Below are positions 1 through 8,828 of a stretch of DNA of 49,537 nt, one piece after another. The notes beneath the pieces were generated by a model. That model ran no database searches, had not been told where the DNA came from, and saw only the letters and a list, made by a program, of their open reading frames with translations. Both the position numbers and the translations under genes were made by a program. The stretch is from Planotetraspora mira (lineage in GTDB: Bacteria > Actinomycetota > Actinomycetes > Streptosporangiales > Streptosporangiaceae), in the NCBI RefSeq assembly GCF_016863275.1, contig NZ_BOOO01000054.1, positions 1-49,537 of the forward strand, read 5' to 3'. How positions within the stretch are numbered: the stretch's first letter is position 1; each line of letters opens with the position of its first letter.

Positions 1-18
1 GAAACGGGGGCGCCGGCG

Positions 19-324
19 ATGTCCATCTATGTCGTCGAGAGCGAGTTCGGCTATATCGATGCCCGCACACCAGCCGGCGTGGCCTGGTGGGGCTATCTCA
101 ACCCGGAAACCGCGGTCCGCGACTACGAAGCGCCGGATCCACCGGCACCGGTAGCGTCCATCGCCGACCGAGCTGTCGCGTGGGCTGCGGAAGCGGACCG
201 AAACGCCATCCGAGCCGACGTTGCCGCCGCGTTGTGCGAACGAGTGGGACCGTTCGGCGAGGGGGTGGACACGCTCATGCTCGCCCTCGGTTTCCGGTTC
301 GGAGATCAGTTGCTACGCGATTGA
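19..324 (+). CDS. Hypothetical protein, possibly 5'-truncated by the window edge
   Basis: I do not recognise this 101-residue protein. The reading frame stays open to base 1, so the ATG used here may be an internal methionine of a longer gene. No Shine-Dalgarno is visible in the 18 bases before it. The product has a Trp-Trp pair near residue 23, an Ala-rich middle and no membrane segment or signal peptide. Its codon use fits a GC-rich actinobacterium, which favours a real gene. It sits in a thinly coding edge beside a gene remnant, so it may belong to an accessory patch. Confidence 0.45.
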   Translation: MSIYVVESEFGYIDARTPAGVAWWGYLNPETAVRDYEAPDPPAPVASIADRAVAWAAEADRNAIRADVAAALCERVGPFGEGVDTLMLALGFRFGDQLLRD

Positions 325-536
325 GTACCAGCTGTCTGGGCCTGATCGACCGTTCGGTCGAGGCTTGCGCTCATCGGCATGAGCGGAAAGTGTCGCCGGG
401 CGCCATGATGGTCAGTTTGGGTTGGTTAACCGCGTCCTGATCATGTACAGCATCACCCGAGACAATCAGTCAGGCATCAACCGAGGTCCGACGGAGATCG
501 CGCGACGGTGCCGCCCGCTTCTGCTGGGGTCGTCCC
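325..536. other. Intergenic stretch, no gene seen
   Basis: About 210 bases without a convincing coding frame. A small inverted repeat, CGACC-GTTC-GGTCG (346-359), lies shortly after the upstream stop codon and could be a weak terminator or an operator half; it has no T-run. Confidence 0.4.
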
Positions 537-1022
537 TCAGAGTCGGCGCAGATCATGAATGGCGAAGTGCAGGTCCATCTCATCGCCGGGTTCGAACCAC
601 AGACCTTCGGCGGCCAGCACATCAGCGGCGATGATCCTGGCCTGCGCCATCGGCTTCTGCTCCGCACGGAAGCTCGGCCAGACCAATATGGGGAAGTCGT
701 GTTCTTCGCCGTAGCGGCGCACGGAGGTGATGTCCCCGAGCACGATCTGGGGCAAAGAGTCGTTTGCCCACGACCACAACCACGTCTGCTGGGCGTGGTC
801 CGTGCTTCCGATCACAGTGATTCGGCCGCGGAGGAAATCCCGGCCGCCGCGCGACCAGACGATGCTGGCATCGTCCATCGACCAGTGGTATTGCACATCG
901 CCGCTGAGCCCATGCTCGGAAACCATCCGCGCCTGCTGCTGCCCGACCCTGTCACGAGCCTCCGAGACGAACGACTCCCACAACTCATGGTCATGCGCGA
1001 CTGGTTGATCCACGTGATCCAT
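537..1022 (-). CDS. DUF6882-family protein
   Basis: A 161-residue soluble protein that I assign to DUF6882 from its overall pattern: an N-terminal LWESFVSEA helix, a YHWSMDDASI segment, a Trp-rich core (TWLWSWAN) and a C-terminal FEPGDEMDLHFAIHDL segment. The function of the family is not established. I chose the ATG at 1022 over an upstream in-frame start at 1103 because GAGGG lies about 10 nt before it and the extra N-terminus would run into the TPR remnant. There is no signal peptide or membrane segment. It is not in an operon with anything recognisable here. Confidence 0.7.
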   Translation of the reverse strand: MDHVDQPVAHDHELWESFVSEARDRVGQQQARMVSEHGLSGDVQYHWSMDDASIVWSRGGRDFLRGRITVIGSTDHAQQTWLWSWANDSLPQIVLGDITSVRRYGEEHDFPILVWPSFRAEQKPMAQARIIAADVLAAEGLWFEPGDEMDLHFAIHDLRRL

Positions 1023-1043
1023 TACCGTCCCACCCTCGCGGGA

Positions 1044-1223
1044 CAACCTCGGCGTCTGTTCTCGGAACTGGGCCGCCCCGCCGACGCCCTGCCCCACATC
1101 CAAGAAGCCATCACCATCTACCGCGACCTATCTAGCCGTGATCCCAAACGCTTCCGAGCGTCCTACGAAAGGGTCTCCGGGAAACTCCTGCGCATGAAAA
1201 TGAACATGGAGGACAGATCGTGA
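1044..1223 (+). pseudogene. C-terminal remnant of a TPR-repeat protein
   Basis: The plus frame encodes about 59 residues ending in a stop, with a typical actinobacterial tetratricopeptide segment: an ELGRPADALPHIQEAITIYR helix pair, then DLSSRDPKRFRASYERVSGKL. Proteins with NB-ARC/TPR architecture end in such repeats. No start codon with a ribosome-binding site, and no N-terminal domain, precedes it; the frame runs back through the antisense of the DUF6882 gene. I read it as the 3' scar of a gene that was deleted or displaced. Confidence 0.5.
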
Positions 1224-1412
1224 CATGTGGCCCCGGACCCCGAGTAGAGCCGGGCGGTCATCTCCTCGTCGGACAGCGTGGCCATGCCGGGCCCGTACAC
1301 CTATCTGCGCTTCGCTGGGCGCAGTGTAGATCGGCGCCTTGCCCTGCGGCCCACTCAGCCCGACGGCGGCGACTGAGGACGTTGCTGTACACAGACGCTG
1401 TACGGAGATCGA
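1224..1412. other. Intergenic stretch between TPR remnant and terminator
   Basis: No supported gene. A minus-strand frame (1128-1436) is open but has no ribosome-binding site and reads like non-coding or decayed sequence. Confidence 0.4.
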
Positions 1413-1445
1413 AAAGGCCCCTCGCGTAGATCGCAAGGGGCCTTT
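1413..1445 (-). terminator. Rho-independent terminator after tRNA-Thr
   Basis: A GC-rich hairpin with arms AAAGGCCCCT (1413-1422) and AGGGGCCTTT (1436-1445) around a 13-nt loop. Read on the minus strand it lies just past the 3' end of the tRNA and ends in a short T-run. Confidence 0.75.
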
Positions 1446-1453
1446 GCCATGGG

Positions 1454-1526
1454 AGCCGCCTTGGGGAATCGAACCCCAGACCTTCTGTTTACAAGACAGA
1501 TGCTCTGCCGATTGAGCTAAGGCGGC
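1454..1526 (-). tRNA. tRNA-Thr (anticodon TGT)
   Basis: A 73-nt cloverleaf on the minus strand. The acceptor arm GCCGCCT pairs with AGGCGGC, the T-arm contains GGTTCGATTCC, and the anticodon loop CTTGTAA gives TGT, which decodes ACA and related Thr codons. The discriminator base is T and no CCA is encoded. A TAGACT hexamer on the minus strand (plus positions 1538-1543) lies about 12 nt before the mature 5' end and is a plausible -10 box. The gene follows rlmB and cysS on the same strand but appears to have its own promoter. Confidence 0.95.
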
Positions 1527-1574
1527 GTATCGGCACGAGTCTAGTGGCCGGTAGGCCTTACCGTCACCGCAGAA

Positions 1575-2534
1575 TCACCGCCGACGGTGCTGCGCGACCT
1601 CGTAGAGTGCGATCCCCGCGGCCACTCCGGCGTTGAGGGACTCCGCTGCGGCGAACATGGGAATCCGCGCCACCTGATCACACGATTCGCGGACCAGACG
1701 CGACAGGCCCTTGCCCTCCGAGCCGACGACCACGACGAGCGGCTCGGTCACCAGGTCGACCTGCGCGATGTCCAGCGTGGCGGTGCCGTCCAGTCCGACG
1801 ACGAACAGCCCCTCCTCCCGGTACGCCTGGAGGGTCTGGGTCAGGTTCGCCGCCCGCGCGACCCGCAGGTGGGCGAGGGTCCCCGCCGAGGTCTTCCACG
1901 CTCCGGCCGTGACTCCAGCTGAGCGGCGCGATGGGATCAGGAGGCCGTGGGCGCCGAACGCCGTCGCCGACCGCGCGATCGCACCCAGGTTGCGCGGGTC
2001 CGTCACACCGTCCAGAGCGATGATCAGCGGCACCTCCGCCGCGTCGCGCGCCCTCTCGACGAGCTCCTCCGGATGGGCGTAGTCGTACGCGGGGATCTGC
2101 AGGCCCACACCCTGGTGGACCCCACCCTCGGTCAGGCGGTCGAGCTTGTCGCGAGAGACCTCAAGCAGTGCGATTCCATGATCCGCCGCGATCCTGATCG
2201 ACTCACGTACCCGGTCGTCGCTTTCGATCCGCTGCGCCACGTAGAGCGCGTTCGCGGGCACTCCGGCACGCAGCGCCTCCAGCACGGGGTTGCGCCCGCC
2301 GATGACCTCCGGCGCATCGTCCCTGCGCGGCCTGGTCGCGGCACGTGTGGGACGGCCAGGACGCCCGGCGGCCTCGCGATCGATCCGCTCGGCCCGCGCC
2401 TTGTCCTTGTACCAGTGCCGCATGTGCGCAGGAGGCGTCGCCCCCTTGCCCTCCAGGGAGCCCCGGACCTTGCCACCCGTGCCCCTGGTGGGACCCTGCC
2501 TCTTCGAGGACTTCCCTGAAGCCTTACCAGCCAT
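1575..2534 (-). CDS. rlmB: 23S rRNA (guanosine-2'-O-)-methyltransferase, TrmH/SpoU family
   Basis: A 319-residue rRNA 2'-O-ribose methyltransferase of the SPOUT superfamily, expected to use SAM on 23S rRNA in the cytoplasm. A basic Lys/Arg/Gly-rich N-terminal extension (about residues 1-70), common in actinobacteria, precedes the substrate-binding domain (VIGGRNPVLEALRAG). The three SPOUT motifs are visible: DPRNLGAIARSA, VVVVGSEGKGLSRL and IPMFAAAESLNAGVAAGIAL, which form the trefoil-knot SAM site. The ATG at 2534 has AGGGA close upstream and a TACCCT hexamer (plus 2542-2547) 7 nt before it. It follows cysS by 23 bp, so it is probably co-transcribed with it and may also have its own promoter. 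The longer open frame upstream is a shadow of cysS. Confidence 0.93.
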   Translation of the reverse strand: MAGKASGKSSKRQGPTRGTGGKVRGSLEGKGATPPAHMRHWYKDKARAERIDREAAGRPGRPTRAATRPRRDDAPEVIGGRNPVLEALRAGVPANALYVAQRIESDDRVRESIRIAADHGIALLEVSRDKLDRLTEGGVHQGVGLQIPAYDYAHPEELVERARDAAEVPLIIALDGVTDPRNLGAIARSATAFGAHGLLIPSRRSAGVTAGAWKTSAGTLAHLRVARAANLTQTLQAYREEGLFVVGLDGTATLDIAQVDLVTEPLVVVVGSEGKGLSRLVRESCDQVARIPMFAAAESLNAGVAAGIALYEVAQHRRR

Positions 2535-2557
2535 GGTCCCTAGGGTACCGGCCCCGC

Positions 2558-3952
<1,395 letters not shown>

Positions 3953-3959
3953 GAAGGCA

Positions 3960-3965
3960 AGGCTA
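3960..3965 (-). promoter_or_regulatory. -10 box of cysS
   Basis: TAGCCT on the minus strand, 7 nt before the chosen GTG of cysS. I see no good -35. Its position supports the shorter cysS start. Confidence 0.45.
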
Positions 3966-4320
3966 ACGCCTAATGCCACAGCACAGAGCTACTTGCGTGC
4001 CGGTGAGCGGTCCACGAGTCGCCTTTCCACCATGGACGGCCACCACTTCAGACTCATAAGTCACGTTATAAGCGGAGATAACTCCGTTAGAACAGATTTA
4101 GCTTCTCCCAAAGTCGCCCGAACGATCACACACTCGGTGTCCGGCTGCGGCTTCTCGTGGCGTCGGCGGCCCGGAATCCCATCGGGGACGGACCCTCCCG
4201 GCCGGGCGAGGAGACCGCCGATCGAGGGCGCTCCACCCGATATGACCCACCATTTCAGGAGACATCAGCCCTCACAGAGCTGGTCAAACGGTCGGCATGA
4301 TTCTGTAGGCTCAGAACGCC
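3966..4320. other. Divergent intergenic region between cysS and the DUF2637-type gene
   Basis: About 350 bases without a supported gene. It contains a markedly AT-richer island (about 4055-4115) with a small hairpin, CGGAG-ATAA-CTCCG, near 4073-4086. A TAGGCT hexamer at 4306-4311 ends 9 nt before the ATG of the plus-strand gene and is its likely -10. I found no T-box signature. Confidence 0.4.
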
Positions 4321-5676
4321 ATGGACGCGAACCCCCCCGGAGCGGCAGGCACCACCTCCCGCCCGTCCACATCGACATCCGCCGGAATCCCGCCGGTGCT
4401 GCGCCGCCTCGCGATCGGCCTCGCCGGCCTCATCGTGGCGGTGCTCGCGGGCGCGGCCTGCGCGCTCTCCTTCGACGATCTCCGAGCCCTCGCCATCATC
4501 GGTCGGGCGGAGCCCCGGCTCGCCTACCTGTACCCGACGGCTTTCGACGCCCTCCTGGCGCTCTCCCTGGTCAGCGTCCCGTTGCTGCGCGGCGGCCGCT
4601 TCCTGGTCAGGGCACAGGCCGCCCTCGTCCTGCTCGCCCTGTTCGCGGCGGCCGCGGCGGCGACCGTGGCGACGGCCATGGAGATGACCTTCGACCCCGA
4701 GAGCGCCGCGATCGTGGTCGCGCTGCTGCCCTGGGTGTTGCTCGCGATCGGGCTCTGGTTGCTGCTCCTCCTTCTGAAGCACGCGCGGGCGTCCCGGACC
4801 GCTCTGGACGGCCTCGTCGAAGAAAGTGACATCGTGCCCTTCGCCGAGGAGCGCGGTTCACGCGGCCATGGTGAGGCCGAGATGCCGACCGCGCCCTATG
4901 CCGTCGTCCCCGCGATCGCGACATCGCCCGAACAGGCTCCGCCGCTTCCGGCGTCACCGCTTCCCGAGAATGCGGACGCCATCCCTGACGCCTTCTCCTC
5001 CTCCGACGCGGCGGAGGAGCCCGAGGCCCTGCCGGTGGTCCAGCCCACGGCCGCACCCCAGACGCCGGAGGTCACCGAGCTTCCCGCTCCACCGGAGCCC
5101 GTCTCGCCCCGGCGCAACCGGCCCAACCGGCCCATCAAGTGGGGCGACTTCGTCCGTCCCTCCACAGGCGACGTGCTCGTCCACCCCCGCCTTCCGCAGC
5201 CGGGTGCCGCCCAGGCGGCCGACGAGCCCCTCGCCGAGAGAGTCCAGGCCGCGGAGGCGCCCGCGCCGAAACACGCGGCGCCGGCGTTCCCCGAAGACGC
5301 TCGCGAAACGTCCTCCCCGGTCATCTGGGAGGCCGCGGCGCTCCCGAGTGAGCAGAGCACACCCGTGACCGGACAGGAGGCGCCTGCGCCGACACCGGCC
5401 GATCAGGTCACGCAGGACATCGCCCCGGCCGACCTCACCGAGGCCGACGCGGCTGAGGTCGAAGACGCCGATGTGGACACGCAACCGTTGCACCACATCA
5501 AGGATGATCCCGACCCCGCCCACACGGCCGAGCTCGCCGACCCGGAGGAACACTCCGCGACGCGGCGACAGCCGTACAGCGCGGAGACCGGAACCGGGGA
5601 GGGCACCGTCCCCCTCGCGCCTCCCTCCGGGCGGATGCGGAGCACCCCGATTCCGCCCGACGAGGAAACAGACTGA
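4321..5676 (+). CDS. DUF2637-type membrane protein with long Pro/Ala/Glu-rich cytoplasmic tail
   Basis: A 451-residue protein with four predicted membrane helices (about residues 31-50, 71-90, 99-120 and 131-152), in a pattern I associate with DUF2637. That family is common in actinomycetes and related to plasmid spread (Spd-like) proteins. After LLKHARASRTALDG comes about 290 residues of low-complexity sequence rich in Ala, Pro, Glu and Asp, with one conserved-looking island (RPIKWGDFVRP). The tail is probably cytoplasmic and disordered. The function is unknown. The -10 TAGGCT at 4306-4311 makes a very short or absent leader likely. It is monocistronic and closed by a strong hairpin. Confidence 0.7.
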   Translation: MDANPPGAAGTTSRPSTSTSAGIPPVLRRLAIGLAGLIVAVLAGAACALSFDDLRALAIIGRAEPRLAYLYPTAFDALLALSLVSVPLLRGGRFLVRAQAALVLLALFAAAAAATVATAMEMTFDPESAAIVVALLPWVLLAIGLWLLLLLLKHARASRTALDGLVEESDIVPFAEERGSRGHGEAEMPTAPYAVVPAIATSPEQAPPLPASPLPENADAIPDAFSSSDAAEEPEALPVVQPTAAPQTPEVTELPAPPEPVSPRRNRPNRPIKWGDFVRPSTGDVLVHPRLPQPGAAQAADEPLAERVQAAEAPAPKHAAPAFPEDARETSSPVIWEAAALPSEQSTPVTGQEAPAPTPADQVTQDIAPADLTEADAAEVEDADVDTQPLHHIKDDPDPAHTAELADPEEHSATRRQPYSAETGTGEGTVPLAPPSGRMRSTPIPPDEETD

Positions 5677-5684
5677 GAAACGAC

Positions 5685-5736
5685 ACGTGAAAGGCCCCAT
5701 TCGGAGTCCCAAAACTCCGAATGGGGCCTTTCACGT
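5685..5736. terminator. Very strong bidirectional terminator hairpin
   Basis: A perfect 23-bp stem, 5685-5707 with 5714-5736, around a 6-nt loop. Its core is AAAGGCCCCATT paired with AATGGGGCCTTT. It stands between convergent genes (the DUF2637-type gene and the GlsB-type gene) and can act on both. Confidence 0.9.
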
Positions 5737-5779
5737 TTGTCATGCCACGAGCGGCGGGGCAAACCCGCCTGCGGCGGTC

Positions 5780-6049
5780 CTACACGCGTGTCCTGCCACG
5801 GATGCCGGCGACGAGGCCGACACCGACGACCGCCAGCACCACCTGCATGATCAGTTCGATCCAGTCGATGCCCTTGGTGGTCGCCACGCCCAGGTGCTGG
5901 GCGATGAATGTGCCGATCAGCGCCGCCACGATGCCGACGACGATGGTCAGGATCCAGCCGATCGGCTGCCTGCCCGGCAGGAACAGACGGCCCAGGGCCC
6001 CGATGACCGCTCCGATGACGATGGCGCCGAGGATGGACTCGATTGTCAT
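5780..6049 (-). CDS. GlsB/YeaQ/YmgE-family small membrane protein
   Basis: An 89-residue, very hydrophobic protein of the transglycosylase-associated/GlsB-YeaQ family: an N-terminal helix (ILGAIVIGAVIGALGRLFLPG), the family turn RQPIGWILTIVVGIVAALIG, and a third helix near the C-terminus ending in basic residues. Members are linked to general stress responses, but their biochemical role is unclear. The ATG at 6049 has an excellent GGGAGG 6 nt upstream; an upstream in-frame start at 6082 lacks one. It stands alone on the minus strand. Confidence 0.88.
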   Translation of the reverse strand: MTIESILGAIVIGAVIGALGRLFLPGRQPIGWILTIVVGIVAALIGTFIAQHLGVATTKGIDWIELIMQVVLAVVGVGLVAGIRGRTRV

Positions 6050-6240
6050 ATCGACCTCCCGTTGGGGGGTTGCCCCCTTCACTCTCAGAAGGTGGGCTAC
6101 CCTGCCCCGGCGAAATATGCGCTCACAGAGGAGAAAAAGAGGACGGCGACTCTTACCGCGCCTGGTTTGAGTCGCCGCCCACGTGCTAATGAGACGCTGC
6201 TAGCCCAATTCCGGTTGACATGTCCGATTAGGCAAGCCGT

Positions 6241-6696
6241 TCAACGAAAAACGATGGCGTTGGCGATCGCCGCGATGCCCTCTCCACGACCGGTGAGGCC
6301 GAGTCCGTCCGTGGTGGTCGCGCTCACGCTCACAGGAGCGCCTACAGCGGCCTCAAGGACTTTCTCCGCCTCCGTACGGCGGGGCGCCAGCTTGGGCCGG
6401 TTTCCGATGATCTGAACCGCCACGTTGCCGATCTCGAAGCCTGCGGCCCGGACCTGACGCGCCGTCTCCTCAAGGAGGACGACACCCGAGGCGCCGGCCC
6501 ATCGGGGATCCGACGTACCGAAGAGCCCGCCGATGTCACCCAGACCTGCCGCCGAAAGGAGGGCGTCACAACATGCGTGCGCGGCGGCGTCCCCATCCGA
6601 ATGTCCAGCGAGACCGGTTTCATCTGGCCAGTGGAGCCCCGCCAGATGAAGTTCCCTGCCAAACGCAAAAGGGTGGACATCGATACCGACGCCCAC
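6241..6696 (-). CDS. ispF: 2-C-methyl-D-erythritol 2,4-cyclodiphosphate synthase
   Basis: A 151-residue enzyme of the MEP isoprenoid pathway. It converts CDP-methylerythritol 2-phosphate to the cyclic diphosphate with release of CMP, as a homotrimer using a divalent metal. Metal and active-site signatures are present: GIDVHPF (Asp and His ligands), [34 protein letters not shown] and the C-terminal [17 protein letters not shown]. It starts with GTG at 6696, 17 bp after the carD stop codon, so the two are probably co-transcribed. In many actinobacteria ispD lies between carD and ispF; here it is absent. Confidence 0.95.
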   Translation of the reverse strand: MGVGIDVHPFAFGRELHLAGLHWPDETGLAGHSDGDAAAHACCDALLSAAGLGDIGGLFGTSDPRWAGASGVVLLEETARQVRAAGFEIGNVAVQIIGNRPKLAPRRTEAEKVLEAAVGAPVSVSATTTDGLGLTGRGEGIAAIANAIVFR

Positions 6697-6713
6697 CCTT
6701 GGCGATGTCGTGT

Positions 6714-7196
6714 TCAGGAGTTCAGCACCTCGTCGAGCAAAGCCTCAGCCTTGTCCTCGTTGGTCTTCTCCGCCAGCGCAAGCTCACTGACCAGTATCTG
6801 CCGCGCCTTGGCGAGCATTCGCTTCTCACCCGCGGAAAGGCCGCGTTCCTTGTCGCGTCGCCACAGGTCGCGGACGACCTCGGCCACCTTGTTGACGTCG
6901 CCGGACGCCAGCTTCTCGAGGTTGGCCTTGTAGCGGCGGGACCAGTTGGTGGGCTCCTCCGTGTGCGGCATGCGCAGCACGTCGAAAACTCGCTCGAGCC
7001 CTTCTTGACCGACGACGTCGCGTACACCGACGAGTTCGGCATTTTCAGCTGGCACTTGGACGGTGAGGTCGCCCTTGTCAACCTTCAGCACCAAGTAGGT
7101 CTTTTCCTCACCCTTGATGGCCCGGGTAGTGATTGCCTCGATCCGAGCAGCCCCATGGTGGGGGTAGACGACAGTGTCGCCGACCTGGAAAGTCAT
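6714..7196 (-). CDS. carD: CarD-family RNA polymerase-binding transcription regulator
   Basis: A 160-residue global regulator that binds the RNA polymerase beta subunit and stabilises open promoter complexes, notably at rRNA promoters. The N-terminal Tudor-like RNAP-interacting domain begins [20 protein letters not shown]. The helical C-terminal half carries the [17 protein letters not shown] segment, whose Trp wedges into the upstream edge of the bubble in characterised homologues. Length equals that of the mycobacterial protein. It reads into ispF. Upstream on the minus strand, a GTACT-CTTA-AGTAC inverted repeat (plus 7218-7231) may be part of its promoter or an operator. Confidence 0.95.
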   Translation of the reverse strand: MTFQVGDTVVYPHHGAARIEAITTRAIKGEEKTYLVLKVDKGDLTVQVPAENAELVGVRDVVGQEGLERVFDVLRMPHTEEPTNWSRRYKANLEKLASGDVNKVAEVVRDLWRRDKERGLSAGEKRMLAKARQILVSELALAEKTNEDKAEALLDEVLNS

Positions 7197-7453
7197 GTGA
7201 CGAGTACCCCTTCCGCTGTACTTAAGAGTACCACGCGATTACAGCCTCCCGGAACAGTGAAATGAACATAACTGCAGGTCAAAGCCCCGTTTTGGGACTT
7301 GACAACCGGTCGACTCTGTGAATGGCATTCCCGACATACCGGGTGACCTGCGTCGCAGCCGGTCCGGCAGCGGGGTACCGAGTGAGGACCGTTGGAGTGC
7401 GCAGATAGGCTGATTCCCGCCCATATACGTGCGCACCAAGGAGAACTCGAACC

Positions 7454-8065
7454 GTGACCAGCACCAGCCACCGCAGGGCGATCGCCGTTGCGGCGGTCCT
7501 CGCCTCCATCCCTGCTCTGGCCGCGTGTGGCGCCGGGGTCGACGCCAACACCAACAGGGCCTACGCGCCGACCGAGGCGGGCGTCCTCATCCAGGACGAC
7601 GGCTCGACCAGGAGCTACGGCGAGAACGGCATCATGATCAGCCAGGCGTTCATCCTCGGGCCCGACTCGGGTGGACAGATCGCCGCCGGAGGCTCGGCAC
7701 CGCTTTACCTCAGCATCGTGAACCGGGCGAGCACCCCGGACACCCTCACCGGCGTCGTCTCCGACGGCAAGGAGGTCACCTCCGTCAAGCTGCCGGCCCC
7801 GGTGCCGCTGGCGTCCGACCAGCTCGCCAAGGCGCCTCAGGCCACGGTCGACGGCCTCAAGACCCCTCTGCTGGGCGGCGAGAGCGTGCGGCTGACGTTC
7901 CAGTTCACGAACGCGGGTGACGTCACCATGTGGGTGCCCGTCATCGCCCGGAGCCGGGAGTACGCCACGCTGCCGCCCGCTCCCCAGCCGGTTCCGACTC
8001 CCGTCACCTCGGCCAGCCCTTCGGCGACGCCCACCCCGGTCACCACGGAGACCCCGCAGACCTGA
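7454..8065 (+). CDS. Exported lipoprotein, possibly copper-chaperone-like
   Basis: A 203-residue protein with a lipoprotein signal peptide: basic N-terminus (SHRRAIAV), hydrophobic stretch, and lipobox LAAC with Cys25 as the modified residue. The mature part is a probable beta-sandwich (ISQAFILGPD, APLYLSIVNRASTPDTLTGV, GESVRLTFQFTNAGDVTMWVPV). Its layout resembles PCu(A)C-type copper chaperones, but I do not see their full Met/His copper motif, so the function is open. The C-terminus is Pro/Thr/Ser-rich. The GTG start has AAGGAG (7439-7444) upstream. It faces away from carD and ends at a strong hairpin. Confidence 0.75.
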   Translation: MTSTSHRRAIAVAAVLASIPALAACGAGVDANTNRAYAPTEAGVLIQDDGSTRSYGENGIMISQAFILGPDSGGQIAAGGSAPLYLSIVNRASTPDTLTGVVSDGKEVTSVKLPAPVPLASDQLAKAPQATVDGLKTPLLGGESVRLTFQFTNAGDVTMWVPVIARSREYATLPPAPQPVPTPVTSASPSATPTPVTTETPQT

Positions 8066-8080
8066 CATCCGCGAACGTCT

Positions 8081-8122
8081 GAGGCCCTGTCCGGTACGGC
8101 ATGCCGTACCGGACAGGGCCTC
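8081..8122. terminator. Bidirectional terminator hairpin between lipoprotein gene and regX3
   Basis: A perfect palindrome: GAGGCCCTGTCCGGTACGG (8081-8099) pairs with its complement at 8104-8122 around CATG. It serves the lipoprotein gene and the convergent regX3. Confidence 0.9.
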
Positions 8123-8138
8123 TAACGTTTCAGGCGAT

Positions 8139-8828
8139 CTATTCCTCAGTGGGGTCGAACTTGTAGCCGAGGCCCCGCACGGTGAGGATGCAGCGGGGGT
8201 TCGACGGGTCGGCCTCGACCTTGGCCCGCAACCGCTTCACATGGACGTCGAGCGTCTTGGTGTCACCGACATAGTCCGCACCCCAGACGCGGTCGATCAG
8301 CTGGCCACGGGTCAGCACCCGGCCGGCGTTGCGCAGAAGCACCTCGAGCAGCTCGAACTCCTTCAGGGGGAGCTGCACGTGCTCACCGCGCACGGCCACG
8401 ATGTGCCGGTCGACGTCCATCCGCACCGGTCCCGCGGCGAGAATCGCGGACTCGAGCTCTTCGACATCGCCCTGACGGCGCAGGACGGCCCTGATACGGG
8501 CCACCAGCTCACGCGACGAGAAGGGCTTGGTCACATAGTCGTCGGCGCCGAGTTCGAGCCCCACGACCTTGTCGATCTCACTGTCCTTCGCGGTCAGCAT
8601 GATCACCGGGACCTTGGACCGCTGACGGAGCGAGCGGCACACCTCCGTGCCCGGCAGGCCCGGCAGCATCAGGTCGAGCAACACGAGGTCGGCACCGTTG
8701 CGGTCAAAGGTGTCCAATGCCTCGGGCCCGGTGGCCGCGACCGCGACCTCGAACCCTTCCTTGCGCAGCATGTAGGACAAGGCGTCGGAAAACGACTCCT
8801 CGTCCTCCACGACGAGTACTCGAGTCAC
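8139..8828 (-). CDS. regX3: Response regulator of the phosphate two-component system (RegX3/PhoP type)
   Basis: A 229-residue OmpR/PhoB-family regulator. The receiver domain (residues 1-120) has the acidic pair EDE near the N-terminus, phospho-acceptor Asp52 in LVLLDLMLPG, Thr in VIMLTAK and Lys in DDYVTKPF. The C-terminal winged helix includes VLTRGQLIDRVWG and LDVHVKRLRAKVE. It activates or represses phosphate-regulated genes by binding direct repeats. Its GTG start overlaps the senX3 stop by 4 nt, so the pair is translationally coupled. Streptomyces literature calls this pair PhoP/PhoR; mycobacterial literature RegX3/SenX3. Confidence 0.92.
   Translation of the reverse strand: MTRVLVVEDEESFSDALSYMLRKEGFEVAVAATGPEALDTFDRNGADLVLLDLMLPGLPGTEVCRSLRQRSKVPVIMLTAKDSEIDKVVGLELGADDYVTKPFSSRELVARIRAVLRRQGDVEELESAILAAGPVRMDVDRHIVAVRGEHVQLPLKEFELLEVLLRNAGRVLTRGQLIDRVWGADYVGDTKTLDVHVKRLRAKVEADPSNPRCILTVRGLGYKFDPTEE

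Noticed and set aside
1128-1436. 102-codon minus-strand gene
   Set aside because: No ribosome-binding site, overlaps the TPR remnant and the tRNA terminator, and shows no recognisable domain.
3980-4320. T-box or other riboswitch controlling cysS
   Set aside because: No T-box bulge (TGGN) or specifier-loop architecture is seen, and the likely promoter is 7 nt from the start codon.
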